Assembly (NCBI RefSeq): GCF_013778305.1
Contig: NZ_JACEIC010000002.1
Coordinates: 437,708-501,707 of the forward strand
Source of the DNA: Nocardioides agri
Lineage (GTDB): Bacteria > Actinomycetota > Actinomycetes > Propionibacteriales > Nocardioidaceae
Reading direction: 5' to 3'
Length of the DNA stretch: 64,000 nucleotides
Shown here one piece after another: positions 1 through 7,812 of this stretch. Below the pieces are notes generated by a model. The model was not told where the DNA came from, did not search any database, and saw only the letters and a list, made by a program, of their open reading frames with translations. Both the position numbers and the translations under genes were made by a program. Each line of letters opens with the position of its first letter. Position 1 is the stretch's first letter.

Positions 1-137
1 ACCCGCGCCTTCTCGTGGGCGCCCGGCGTCTTGTGGTAGGCCGTCAGGAGGGCCTGCTCGATCGCCTCCACGAGGACGTCGAAGGAGATCTCCTTCTCCC
101 GCTCCAGCATCCGCAGGATGCTCATGTCGATGTCCAT
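1..137 (-). CDS. nusA: Transcription termination/antitermination factor NusA, N-terminal fragment
   Basis: The first 45 or so residues read from an ATG at 137 match the NusA N-terminal domain, with [18 protein letters not shown] at the start and an ALLTAYHKTPGA stretch after it. This domain contacts RNA polymerase near the RNA exit channel and modulates pausing, termination and antitermination. The gene runs off the left edge, so the S1 and KH domains are not visible. Its ATG overlaps the rimP stop by one base (TGATG), which implies translational coupling. The rimP-nusA order is the usual bacterial one. Identification is firm because the neighbour and the N-terminal sequence agree. Confidence 0.93.
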   Translation of the reverse strand, partial: MDIDMSILRMLEREKEISFDVLVEAIEQALLTAYHKTPGAHEKAR

Positions 138-631
138 CAGGCCTCCTCCTCGTTCTCAGCCGCTGCGCGGTTGAACTCCACCTGCACCAGCGCCTTCGCG
201 ACGTCGCCGTACGCCACCTCGCGGCGGGCTCCGTCGACCTCGAGGGTCGCCGCTGCATCGTCGGAGCCGACGAGGCGGCCGGTGACGCTGTCGCCGTCGG
301 CGAAGGTCACCTTCACCAGCCGGCCCTCGTTGCGGCGCCAGTGGCGCGGCAGGGTCAGCGGGCGGTCGACACCCCGGGAGGTCACCTCGAGCGTGTAGGG
401 CTGCTCGCCCATCACCTCGGAGCCGTCGAGCACCCGGTTGACCTCGCGCGTCGCGTCCGCGACGTCGTCGAGGGTCACGCCCCCGTCCCTGTCGACGGCG
501 ACGCGCAGCACCCGCCGCTTGCCGGCGGGGGTGATCTCGACGGCCTCGATGTCGAGGCCCAGGGCGCGCAGGGGGTCGACGAGCTCTCTCTCGATCTGCT
601 CCCGGATGGCGTCCTGCCTGGCACTGCTCAC
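137..631 (-). CDS. rimP: Ribosome maturation factor RimP
   Basis: This 164-residue protein is a small-subunit assembly factor needed for maturation of the 30S head. The N-terminal half carries the typical run ending in [11 protein letters not shown], followed by [19 protein letters not shown] and a [15 protein letters not shown] segment that is the RimP hallmark. A C-terminal Sm-like barrel follows (residues about 95-155), then an acidic tail. The reading frame stays open far upstream, but I chose the GTG at 631 because AAGGAGGT lies 9 bases before it and the protein then has normal RimP length. It is co-transcribed with nusA downstream. A lipoprotein gene diverges upstream from 707. Confidence 0.93.
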   Translation of the reverse strand: MSSARQDAIREQIERELVDPLRALGLDIEAVEITPAGKRRVLRVAVDRDGGVTLDDVADATREVNRVLDGSEVMGEQPYTLEVTSRGVDRPLTLPRHWRRNEGRLVKVTFADGDSVTGRLVGSDDAAATLEVDGARREVAYGDVAKALVQVEFNRAAAENEEEA

Positions 632-706
632 GGGTCGGCGACCTCCTTGTGCTGTTGTTGATCGTCCACGATAGCGGCTCGCCAACCCGGGGATAGGGTC
701 GGCGCC

Positions 707-1123
707 GTGCTGGTACTGACACGTCGTACGACGCTCGCCCTCGGCGCCTCCGGGCTGATGGGCGTCGCGGCGTGCGGCGCCGAGCGTGAGGTCGCCCCGG
801 CGGGGGCTCCGCAGGACGCAACGAGCGACGACGCGCTGGTCGACGAGGTCGTGGCCCAGATCACCGCGGTGGCCGCCGTGGCGGCGAACGTCACACGGTT
901 GATCGCCATGCACGCCGCCCATCTCACGGCTCTCGACGCCGCGGCGCCCGCCGTGACGACGTCGGCGGCGACCGGTCCGGAGGTGCGCGCCGCCGAGCGG
1001 GAGCACCAGCGCTACCTGGTCGACGCCGCGCTGCGCGCCGAGAGCGGCCCGCTCGCCCGCCTGCTGGCCTCGATGTCCGCCGCGGTGTCCCAGCAGCTCG
1101 CCGTGCCCGGGAGGCTCGCATGA
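707..1123 (+). CDS. Probable lipoprotein paired with a DUF4439 protein
   Basis: This 138-residue protein has two arginines at 6-7, a hydrophobic segment and a lipobox ending at Cys23 (GVAAC). It is probably exported, possibly by the Tat route, and anchored to the outer face of the membrane. The mature part is Ala-rich and helical. It has no catalytic motif I can recognise. Its length and its coupling to the next gene (ATGA overlap at 1120-1123) suggest that both are halves of a ferritin-like unit, as in the lipoprotein/DUF4439 pairs found beside rimP in other actinobacteria. The start is a GTG at 707. No function can be assigned beyond that. Confidence 0.75.
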   Translation: MLVLTRRTTLALGASGLMGVAACGAEREVAPAGAPQDATSDDALVDEVVAQITAVAAVAANVTRLIAMHAAHLTALDAAAPAVTTSAATGPEVRAAEREHQRYLVDAALRAESGPLARLLASMSAAVSQQLAVPGRLA

Positions 1124-1554
1124 CCGACGTCGACGCACTCCAGACCACCCTCGCGGCCGAGCACGCCGCCGTGTGGGTCTACGGGCTGCTCGGCGGCCGG
1201 ACCTCCGCGAGCGCGACCCCCGAGCTCTACCGGTCCGTCTCCGCGGCGTACGCCGCCCATCGGGGCCGGCGCGACCAACTCGTCCGGATCCTCTCCGAGC
1301 GCGGCGAGACGCCGGTCGCGTCCGACCCGGCGTACGAGGTCAGCGCGCCGGTGACCGGGCCGGACCGGGCGCGCGCCGTGGCGCTGGAGACCGAGCAAGC
1401 GTGCGCCGCGACGTACGCGTGGCTGGTGGCCAACGCCGTGGCCGGGGAGCGGCAGTGGGCGATCGGGGCCCTGAACGAAGCAGCGGTCCGCGAACTCGCC
1501 TTCCGGGGAACTCCCGAGATGTTCCCCGGAGCCGGCGAGTACGCGGACCGCTGA
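1120..1554 (+). CDS. DUF4439 ferritin-like domain protein
   Basis: The protein has 144 residues. Pattern matches to the DUF4439 ferritin-like family include [20 protein letters not shown] at the N-terminus, a central helix with AHRGRRDQL, and a C-terminal helix with [13 protein letters not shown]. The family adopts a four-helix bundle. The Glu and His residues on the helices (for example in AEHAA and AAHRGRRD) could bind metal, but no activity is established. It overlaps the lipoprotein gene by four bases and so is translationally coupled to it. In mycobacteria the same family sits between proS and rimP, so this position is conserved. Confidence 0.8.
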   Translation: MTDVDALQTTLAAEHAAVWVYGLLGGRTSASATPELYRSVSAAYAAHRGRRDQLVRILSERGETPVASDPAYEVSAPVTGPDRARAVALETEQACAATYAWLVANAVAGERQWAIGALNEAAVRELAFRGTPEMFPGAGEYADR

Positions 1555-1615
1555 GGCCCGATCGAGCCATGAGCGATGACAGCCGGGATGTGGGGGGACT
1601 GGCAGTCTTCGCTCG

Positions 1616-1691
1616 TGCAAAAGTCTGCAACAGGCTGCGGCTGAGCGCGAGGAAGAGCCGACCTCACGTTTCTGCATTGCACAAAGGTGCA
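1616..1691. other. Two TGCA-N6-TGCA inverted repeats in a convergent intergenic gap
   Basis: Two 14-base sites with TGCA half-sites and an AAAG-containing centre lie at 1616-1629 and 1678-1691. They fall in the 148-base gap between two convergent genes. Each is a short inverted repeat, and the second also has TGCAC/GTGCA arms. Since neither neighbouring gene starts here, they are not obvious promoters for annotated genes. They could be a protein-binding site, a small-RNA region or chance. I have no family to name. Confidence 0.3.
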
Positions 1692-1702
1692 GAAGATGGC
1701 GG

Positions 1703-2410
1703 TCAGTGCCAGCGCGCGAGCACGTCCGGGATCTCCGACAGCCGGTGCACGGTCGCGTCCGGGACGCCCTCGCTGTGGCCGACCTGCTCGGCGGGGATGA
1801 CGCTGTGCGGGACGTGGATGGCCCGCAGCCCGGCGTTCTGGGCGCCCCAGACGTCGTCGAAGAGCCGGTCGCCGACGTACACGCACCGCGCCGGGTCGTC
1901 GACGCCGACCGCGGCCATGGCGGCGCGGAACGCGTCCGGGGACGGCTTCGTCCACGGCACCTCGCTCGTGTAGACGTCGCCGTCGATCAGGTGGGCGACG
2001 CCGTCGCGGCGGAACCAGCCCTCGTGCCAGGCGCGCGGCCAGATCGTGTTGGAGAGCACGCCGACCTTGATGCCGTCGGCACGGAGCGCCTCCCACAGGG
2101 GTCCGACCTCGGGGTCGGTGAGCGTGTGCGGCTCCCAGAACTCGTAGTACGCCGTGAGGAGCTCGGGATCGTGCTCGAGCCCGGCCGCGGTGAAGAGGTC
2201 GGCGACGGTCGCGCTCTGCTGGTGGTCGCGGGAGCGACCCCAGATGGCCTGGTTGGCCTCGTGGAGGCGCGCCTGCGAGACCTCGACGGGGTGGTCCACG
2301 TTGACGACCGCCTGCGCGAGCGCGAGCGACTCCGCGTGGAAGTCGATGTCGTGCCAGGCGGTGAGGGTGCCGCCCCAGTCGAAGATGACGGCGTCGACGC
2401 CCGCTGTCAT
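1703..2410 (-). CDS. HAD-superfamily hydrolase
   Basis: This 235-residue Rossmann-like HAD protein most resembles small-molecule phosphatases. Motif I is FDWGGTLT with the nucleophile Asp11. The second Asp of the usual DxD, the general acid/base, is replaced by Gly13. Motif II is near VGVLSNT, motif III Lys in TKPSPDAF, and motif IV in [14 protein letters not shown] cap domain occupies about residues 25-110. The start at 2410 overlaps the proS stop by four bases (ATGA), so the two are one operon. The substrate is unknown, and the altered motif I leaves open whether it is an efficient phosphatase. Confidence 0.85.
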   Translation of the reverse strand: MTAGVDAVIFDWGGTLTAWHDIDFHAESLALAQAVVNVDHPVEVSQARLHEANQAIWGRSRDHQQSATVADLFTAAGLEHDPELLTAYYEFWEPHTLTDPEVGPLWEALRADGIKVGVLSNTIWPRAWHEGWFRRDGVAHLIDGDVYTSEVPWTKPSPDAFRAAMAAVGVDDPARCVYVGDRLFDDVWGAQNAGLRAIHVPHSVIPAEQVGHSEGVPDATVHRLSEIPDVLARWH

Positions 2411-4179
2411 GCCTTGACGATGCGCACGACGCGGTCGACGAGGTGGTCGGCGGGGACGTCCTCGCGGGTCCCCGTCGCGCGGTCCTTGACCTCGATGGTG
2501 CCCTCGGCGAGCCCCTTGCCGACCACGACGATCGTCGGGACGCCGATCAGCTCGGCGTCCTTGAACTTCACGCCGGGGCTGACCTTGCCGGCGCGGTCGT
2601 CGTAGAGGACCGTGACGCCCTTCTTGTCGAGCTCGTGGGCGATCCGCTCGGCGGCGGCGAAGATCGCCTCCTCCTTGCCGGCGGCGACGAGGTGGACGTC
2701 GGCCGGGGCGACCTCGCGCGGCCAGGAGAGGCCGAGCTCGTCGTGGGTGCCCTCGGCGATCGCGGCGACCGCGCGGGACGGTCCGATGCCGTAGGAGCCC
2801 ATGGTGACGGTGACGAGCTTGCCGTTCTCGTCGAGCACCTTGAGGTCGAGCGCCTCGGCGTACTTGCGGCCGAGCTGGAAGATGTGGCCCATCTCGATGC
2901 CGCGCGCGGTCTCGAGGACGCCGCCGTCACCGCGCGGGCAGGGGTCGCCGTCACGGACCTCGGCGACCTCGATGGTGCCGTCGGCGGAGAAGTCGCGACC
3001 GGCGACCAGGTCGATGACGTGGCTGCCGGCGACGTCGGCGCCGGTCACCCAGCGGGTCCCCTCGACGACGCGCGGGTCGACCAGGTAGCGGACGCCGGCG
3101 GGCTTCTTCTCCCCCAGCGCGCCGGGGCCGATGTAGCCCTTGGCGAGCGTCGGCTGGGCTGCGAAGTCCTCGTCGCCGAACGGCGCGAACACGACGCCCT
3201 CGCCGAGGTGCGCCTCGAGCCGCTTGTCGTCGACCTCGCGGTCACCGGGGAGCCCCACGGCCAGCGCCTCGGTGGTGCCGTCGGGGTGGCGCACGGTGAA
3301 GAGGACGTTCTTGAGCGTGTCGGCGGCCGTCCAGGGCCGGTCGTCGCGGGCGAACCTCTCGTTGAGGTGGTCGACGAGCGTCTCGATCGTCGGCGTGTCC
3401 GGCGTCTGCTCGGCGTGGGCGGCGGGCACGTCGTCGTACGGCACCGGCGCGATCGGGGGCACGTGCACGGCCTCGACGTTGGCGGCGTAGTCGCAGAGCG
3501 AGCAGCGGACGTAGGTGTCCTCGCCGACGCTCGCCTTGGCCAGGAACTCCTCGGACTTCGAGCCACCCATGGCGCCCGACATCGCCTCGACGATCGCGTA
3601 CTCGAAGCCGAGCCGGTCGAAGATGCGGATGTAGGCGTCGCGGTGCTTGTTGTAGCTCACGTCGAGTCCGGCGTCGTCGACGTCGAAGGAGTAGGAGTCC
3701 TTCATGATGAACTCGCGGCCGCGCAGCAGGCCCGCCCGGGGCCGCGCCTCGTCGCGGTACTTCGTCTGGATCTGGTAGATCGAGAGCGGCAGGTCCTTGT
3801 AGGAGCTGTAGAGGTCCTTGACGACGAGGGTGAACATCTCCTCGTGCGTGGGGCCGAGCAGGTAGTCGGCGCCCTTGCGGTCCTGCAGGCGGAAGATGCC
3901 GTCGCCGTACTCGGTCCACCGGTTGGTGGCCTCGTAGGGCTCGCGCGGCAGCAGCGCCGGGAAGCTGAGCTCCTGCGCACCGATCGCGTCCATCTCCTCG
4001 CGGATGATGTCCTCGATCTTGCGCAGCACCTTCAGCCCCAGCGGCAGCCACGTGTAGATGCCGGGCGCCGCGCGCCGGATGTAGCCCGCTCGCACCAGCA
4101 GGCGGTGCGACGGCACCTCGGCGTCCGCCGGGTCCTCCCGCAGGGTCCGCACGAACAGCCTCGACATCCGCATGATCAT
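2407..4179 (-). CDS. proS: Proline--tRNA ligase
   Basis: The 590-residue class II synthetase charges tRNA(Pro) with proline. It has the bacterial-type layout: motif 1 region with [13 protein letters not shown] (about 40-52), GPTHEEMF, motif 2 around [16 protein letters not shown] (about 142-157), an inserted editing domain (about 225-400), motif 3 around GSYGIGPSR (about 461-469), and a C-terminal anticodon-binding domain. The first ATG at 4179 is used; in-frame ATGs lie two and four codons further on (MIMRM). A 19-bp palindrome lies 35-50 bases upstream and could be part of the promoter. I saw no T-box leader. The downstream HAD gene is coupled by ATGA. Confidence 0.97.
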   Translation of the reverse strand: MIMRMSRLFVRTLREDPADAEVPSHRLLVRAGYIRRAAPGIYTWLPLGLKVLRKIEDIIREEMDAIGAQELSFPALLPREPYEATNRWTEYGDGIFRLQDRKGADYLLGPTHEEMFTLVVKDLYSSYKDLPLSIYQIQTKYRDEARPRAGLLRGREFIMKDSYSFDVDDAGLDVSYNKHRDAYIRIFDRLGFEYAIVEAMSGAMGGSKSEEFLAKASVGEDTYVRCSLCDYAANVEAVHVPPIAPVPYDDVPAAHAEQTPDTPTIETLVDHLNERFARDDRPWTAADTLKNVLFTVRHPDGTTEALAVGLPGDREVDDKRLEAHLGEGVVFAPFGDEDFAAQPTLAKGYIGPGALGEKKPAGVRYLVDPRVVEGTRWVTGADVAGSHVIDLVAGRDFSADGTIEVAEVRDGDPCPRGDGGVLETARGIEMGHIFQLGRKYAEALDLKVLDENGKLVTVTMGSYGIGPSRAVAAIAEGTHDELGLSWPREVAPADVHLVAAGKEEAIFAAAERIAHELDKKGVTVLYDDRAGKVSPGVKFKDAELIGVPTIVVVGKGLAEGTIEVKDRATGTREDVPADHLVDRVVRIVKA

Positions 4180-4212
4180 GGCGGAAGGCTACTTGTGGGC
4201 CTCCCCGTGCTG

Positions 4213-4231
4213 CGAACCAGTAACTGGTTCG
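4213..4231. promoter_or_regulatory. 19-bp perfect palindrome upstream of proS
   Basis: CGAACCAGT and ACTGGTTCG flank a single A, giving a perfect 9-1-9 dyad 34 bases upstream of the proS start. Dyads of this size and symmetry are typical of TetR- or GntR-type operators. The regulator is unknown and no such gene lies next to it. Confidence 0.45.
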
Positions 4232-4360
4232 GGGGTTGTGGATGACGGGGGCGGCCTCCGGCGGCGAGGAGGCAGGCTGCTCGGCGTGGTCGACCTCGAT
4301 GAGCTGGTGACGTCCGTCGAGTGTGGGGTCAGTCCACCGAATGCCCACTGCCAGGATCAG

Positions 4361-4401
4361 TCCGGAGATCTTGGTCTACCTGGTGGATCAAGATCTCCGG
4401 A
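4361..4401. repeat. 41-base palindromic repeat, copy 1
   Basis: The element opens with TCCGGAGATCTTG (4361-4373) and closes with the exact complement CAAGATCTCCGGA (4389-4401). The middle also pairs with two G-T wobbles, so the whole unit can fold around base 4381. It sits 17 bases beyond the stop of the secreted-protein gene. A second copy lies at 6838-6877, at the other end of the three-gene island. There is no T-run, so it is not a textbook terminator, although a bidirectional stem-loop role at gene ends is possible. Confidence 0.75.
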
Positions 4402-4418
4402 ATAGCCGCTCCCCTGGC

Positions 4419-5201
4419 TCAACCGCCAACGAGCACCGGTCGGGCCTCCACCACGCGCAGCGCCTGCGGGCTCCCCGGGATCGTCACCGTGCCCACCACG
4501 TCGCGCCACGGACCACCGTCCACGCGGAACTGCGCCGCGTAGGTGGTGTCCACGCTCGGCGCCACCCGGCCCTTTCGCAGGTACTCGTGGGTGATCTCCA
4601 GGTCTGGGTACGCCGCCCCGGGCTCTGTGCTCTGCAGGGTCTGGCCGTCCCCGAAGCGCCATGTGAAGCTCGCCGGCCAGATCCGCAGCTCCACCTGACG
4701 GCCCAGCAAGGTCACCGTCCGGTGGAGCTCGCCCTGCTCGGTGTAGAAGTTCGTCTCGAAGTTGACCAGCGTGCGGCCGTTGGGTGGCTGGATCGTCAGC
4801 GGTGCTTCGGGCAGCGGGATGCGGCGGAAGGCGGCGGCGACAACGCCGGGGGTGATAGCGGAACCCGGGCCTGATCCGTCGGCAGGGCAATTGTCGCCGC
4901 CCTCTAGCACCGCGCCGCTTTCGGTCAAGAAGGTGGTGTACGTCATCGGCGTGCCGTCCTGGCAGGTAGCCACTTCACCGCAGGTTTGCGCGCCGCCGAT
5001 CGCACACGACGTCGTTTCCAGCGTTTGCACGATCGGGTCGTCGTCCCCTTGAGACACGACCGTTACCGAGCTCGGGGTCGATTCGGTCCACGACGCCAAG
5101 AGTCCACTTTCGCCGGGCTTTACGCCACCCCCATCGTCAGCCGCTTGGACGGGATCTGCAGCGAACAGCAGCAGCCCAATGAGGAGCAGTACCGTCCTCA
5201 T
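4419..5201 (-). CDS. Secreted protein with PKD-like region, partner of DUF6318 lipoprotein
   Basis: The 260-residue protein starts MRTVLLLIGLLLFAADPVQA, a Sec signal peptide with likely cleavage after AQA or QAA. A Cys-containing segment follows (about 60-110; CAIGGAQTCGEVATC), then a beta-rich region with FTWRFGDGQT (about 180), which resembles the WxFGDG core of PKD domains. The start at 5201 was chosen because ATGA couples it to the stop of the upstream DUF6318 gene and places the signal peptide at the N-terminus. A longer frame would add nine residues. It probably acts at the cell surface together with its operon partner. The function is unknown. Confidence 0.75.
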   Translation of the reverse strand: MRTVLLLIGLLLFAADPVQAADDGGGVKPGESGLLASWTESTPSSVTVVSQGDDDPIVQTLETTSCAIGGAQTCGEVATCQDGTPMTYTTFLTESGAVLEGGDNCPADGSGPGSAITPGVVAAAFRRIPLPEAPLTIQPPNGRTLVNFETNFYTEQGELHRTVTLLGRQVELRIWPASFTWRFGDGQTLQSTEPGAAYPDLEITHEYLRKGRVAPSVDTTYAAQFRVDGGPWRDVVGTVTIPGSPQALRVVEARPVLVGG

Positions 5202-5782
5202 CGGAAGCTCATGGTCCGCACGACCCACGATCCTTCGCTCGGCTGCAGGTACATGCGAATTGCACGCTGGCCGCCTGCGTAGTGCTCATCGTGCTCGGTT
5301 CCGGACGCGTCAACGTCCTGGGGTGTCAGCGCGACGGTGCAGTCAACAATGGCCCACCATTCACCCTGCAGGTTGGTGAACCTCGTCTCGATGTGAGTTG
5401 GTTTCCCGTCACCACCGTCAATCGTGCCCCCGTCGGAGTAGACACTCTTGATGAACTCAATGCCGTTGTCACAGTTGACGCACTTTGTGCTCAGTCGGCT
5501 TAGGTCTTCTACGTCGCCCGTTGCCTGCGCGAAATTGACCGTCTCCCAGTAGAACTTCACAAACGCCTCAGCAGCGGCGGCATCGGTCCCCTTCGCCGCC
5601 TGGGGCATCTCGGGCGGGGTGGGGTCAGAGGCCCCAGTCGTCGACTGCGACTCCGGCGGCTCGGATGAGGGCGGGGCGAACTTGGGCTCTGGGTCGTCGT
5701 CGGTGCACCCAGCCAGGCCGAGCGCCGACACGAGGACGAGAGCGGTGAGGACCGCCCGAGCACGGTTCACGGCACCGATCAT
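5198..5782 (-). CDS. DUF6318 family lipoprotein
   Basis: This is a 194-residue lipoprotein with a signal peptide ending in LAGC, lipidated Cys26, then a Pro/Ser/Thr-rich linker (about 30-60). A globular domain follows, containing FVKFYWETVNFAQATGDV and a CVNCDNGIEF pair of cysteines, the features I associate with DUF6318. The fold resembles NTF2-like domains. The start ATG at 5782 gives a proper signal peptide. The last bases overlap the next gene (ATGA at 5198-5201). Base composition of the mature part is clearly less GC-rich than the core genes around it, which fits acquisition by transfer. No activity is known. Confidence 0.8.
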   Translation of the reverse strand: MIGAVNRARAVLTALVLVSALGLAGCTDDDPEPKFAPPSSEPPESQSTTGASDPTPPEMPQAAKGTDAAAAEAFVKFYWETVNFAQATGDVEDLSRLSTKCVNCDNGIEFIKSVYSDGGTIDGGDGKPTHIETRFTNLQGEWWAIVDCTVALTPQDVDASGTEHDEHYAGGQRAIRMYLQPSEGSWVVRTMSFR

Positions 5783-5823
5783 TCCCCGCCCCGCGCGCGA
5801 GCGAAACAGCCGAGGAAGCACCT

Positions 5824-6837
5824 GTGGATGACGACTCCGAGCAGGCTCACATGCGGGCAAGATCGCCGACCATGATCGCTGGGACGCCCGTGCTCGACCT
5901 CGACGAAGTGCTGCACATTCAGTGCGGCGTGGTCGCTCGCCATCAGCTACTCGCCGTTGGCGCCCAGCCCCACGACATCGCGCGAATGGTCCGCCAGCGG
6001 GCACTCGCCCGGATCCACCCCGGGGTGTACGTCGACCACACGGGGCCGCCGACGTGGCGCCAGCGCGCGTGGGCCGCCTGCCTCTACCACTGGCCAGCGG
6101 CCCTGGCGGGTCCGTCGGCGCTCCGTGCGGTTGTCGGCCCGGGATGGCGGTACCACGACGACGCTGGCCCCATCTATGTGGCGATAGACGAGTGCCGGCG
6201 CTGCGCGGTCCTGCCCGGGCATCGGTTGCGCCGGGTCACCGGCTTGGACGATCTCGTCCTCTGGAGCGGATCGCCACCGCGCATGAAGCTCGAGGAGGCC
6301 GCACTCGACGCTGCCCTCGCCCGGCCGGACGAGTGGGGCCGGGTCGCGCTGTTGGCCGACGTGTGCCAGTCCCGGCGAACCACCGCCGAGCGCATCCTCG
6401 ACGCGCTCGAGACCCGCAGCCGGGTCCGCGACCGTGCGTGGCTGGCCAGCGTGCTGACCGACATCGCTGCTGGGACGTGTTCCACCCTCGAGCACGGCTA
6501 CCTCACCCGCGTCGAGCGGCCACACGGCCTCCCATCGTCGATCCGGCAGCGGCACGACAGCTCCGGGCTCGGACCGGTCCGTCACGACGTCGACTACGCG
6601 CCGTTTCCGCTGGTGGTGGAGCTCGACGGTCGGCTCTTCCACGACACGGCCATGCAGCGGGACCGCGACCTCGACCGGGACCTCGACCTCGCCACCGGCG
6701 GCCGCAGGTGCGTTCGCCTCGGCTGGGGGCAGGTCTTCAGCCGCCCGTGCCGCACGGCCGCCCGCATCGGCATCCTGTTGGCCGCGGCGGGCTGGCCGGG
6801 CTCTCCCCGGCGCTGCGGACCGGGCTGCACCGTCTAG
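5824..6837 (+). CDS. AbiEi-like winged-helix protein with C-terminal DUF559 (Vsr-type) nuclease-like domain
   Basis: The protein has up to 337 residues. The N-terminal part (about 25-110) has the pattern seen in AbiEi_4 antitoxin domains, with GVVARHQLLAVGAQPHDIAR and IHPGVYVDHTGP. The C-terminal part (about 230-320) has LEHGYL, RHDVDYA, VVELDGRLFH and RCVRLGWGQVF, the layout of DUF559/Vsr-like PD-(D/E)xK folds. No AbiEii nucleotidyltransferase toxin lies beside it, so it is an orphan of the type common in Nocardioides-like genomes. The GTG at 5824 has GAGGAAG five bases upstream; ATGs at 5851 and 5872 are alternatives. A palindromic repeat begins directly after its stop. The biochemical role is unproven. 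Confidence 0.75.
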   Translation: MDDDSEQAHMRARSPTMIAGTPVLDLDEVLHIQCGVVARHQLLAVGAQPHDIARMVRQRALARIHPGVYVDHTGPPTWRQRAWAACLYHWPAALAGPSALRAVVGPGWRYHDDAGPIYVAIDECRRCAVLPGHRLRRVTGLDDLVLWSGSPPRMKLEEAALDAALARPDEWGRVALLADVCQSRRTTAERILDALETRSRVRDRAWLASVLTDIAAGTCSTLEHGYLTRVERPHGLPSSIRQRHDSSGLGPVRHDVDYAPFPLVVELDGRLFHDTAMQRDRDLDRDLDLATGGRRCVRLGWGQVFSRPCRTAARIGILLAAAGWPGSPRRCGPGCTV

Positions 6838-6877
6838 TCCGGAGATCTTGATCTACGTGATGCATCAAGATCTCCGA
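6838..6877. repeat. Palindromic repeat, copy 2
   Basis: CGGAGATCTTGAT (6840-6852) pairs perfectly with ATCAAGATCTCCG (6864-6876) across an 11-base loop. The unit aligns to the copy at 4361-4401 over its whole length with only a few differences, all in the loop and the right edge. It starts on the base after the stop codon of the AbiEi-DUF559 gene and lies 38 bases before the end of the convergent GNAT gene. Confidence 0.75.
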
Positions 6878-6914
6878 CGTGATCTCGTCCCGGCCGAGGC
6901 CGGCCCCAGGAGGT

Positions 6915-7763
6915 TCAGTACATGACCGTGGCGAAGCGCGTGCTCTCGCGGAACCCAACCTTCTGGTAGACCGCGCGGGCGGAGGTGTTCCACTCGTTGA
7001 CGTAGAGCGACACGGTGGGGGCGATCTCGCGCCGCACGATCTCGACCACCCCGGCCATTCCGGCGGTGGCGAGGCCCGTGCCGCGGCACTCGGGCGGCAC
7101 GTAGACGCCCTGGATCTGGGCGGCGTACGGCGTGGCGCAGGCGACCTCGGCCTTGAAGAGCAGGCGCCCGCGGTCGTCGAAGCGGGCGAACGACCAGCCG
7201 CGGCTCACCAGCTGGGCGACCCGGGCGCGGTAGAGCTCGCCGCCGCCGTTGGCCTCGGGCGAGACGCCGACCTCCTCGGTGTACATCGCGACGCAGGCGG
7301 GGTAGAGCTCGTTGAGGTCGCGCCGGGTCGTCCGGCGCACCAGGGGGTCCGGGGTGACCTGCGGCGGGGCGCTGATCTCGAGGTGCGGCTGCTCCCAGCG
7401 CTTCTCGCGCGGCCGACCCCAGCTCGCGGCGACGCCGTTCCAGAACACGCGTACGGCGTCCTGCGGCCCGACGATCGTCGAGACGGTGCGGCCCCGGGCC
7501 ATCGCGCGCTCGGCGAAGACCGCCGCGTCCTCGGGGCCGGCCTGGACGGGGACCAGGTTCGCGCCCACGTGGCAGGCCGCGGCCAGCTCACCGCCCTCGA
7601 ACCGGCCCCACATCTCCCCGCCGAGCCAGCGCGGCTCGAGGTTGGTGGTGCTGGCGCGGTAGTCCGCGAAGACGTTCACGACCGGGTCGCGGCGCGCCAG
7701 CTCCAGGAAGGCAGCCAGGTCCGCGGCGCCGAGCGGGCGTACGCCGTGGCGGGTCGTGAGCAC
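6915..7763 (-). CDS. DUF4081-GNAT fused N-acetyltransferase
   Basis: The 282-residue protein has an N-terminal DUF4081 domain (about 5-130) and a C-terminal GNAT domain (about 140-280). Motif A of the GNAT fold is visible as GVYVPPECRGTGLATAG, in which RGTGLA binds the pyrophosphate of acetyl-CoA. The C-terminus has NTSARAVYQKVGF, the usual last strand and helix. This family sits beside ispG in many actinobacteria, and the same adjacency holds here (49-base gap). The substrate is not known. It is convergent with the island gene that ends at 6837. Confidence 0.87.
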   Translation of the reverse strand: MLTTRHGVRPLGAADLAAFLELARRDPVVNVFADYRASTTNLEPRWLGGEMWGRFEGGELAAACHVGANLVPVQAGPEDAAVFAERAMARGRTVSTIVGPQDAVRVFWNGVAASWGRPREKRWEQPHLEISAPPQVTPDPLVRRTTRRDLNELYPACVAMYTEEVGVSPEANGGGELYRARVAQLVSRGWSFARFDDRGRLLFKAEVACATPYAAQIQGVYVPPECRGTGLATAGMAGVVEIVRREIAPTVSLYVNEWNTSARAVYQKVGFRESTRFATVMY

Positions 7764-7812
7764 GCGGTGAGCCTAGATCAGAAACCCGACGGCAGGCGAT
7801 GGCATCGACAGG

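Noticed and set aside
2443..4245. Long plus-strand frame opposite proS
   Set aside because: Complete overlap with the well-supported proS gene and no recognisable motif in the translation.
4180..4418. T-box or other riboswitch before proS
   Set aside because: No T-box consensus or specifier stem is visible; only the palindrome and the repeat stand out.
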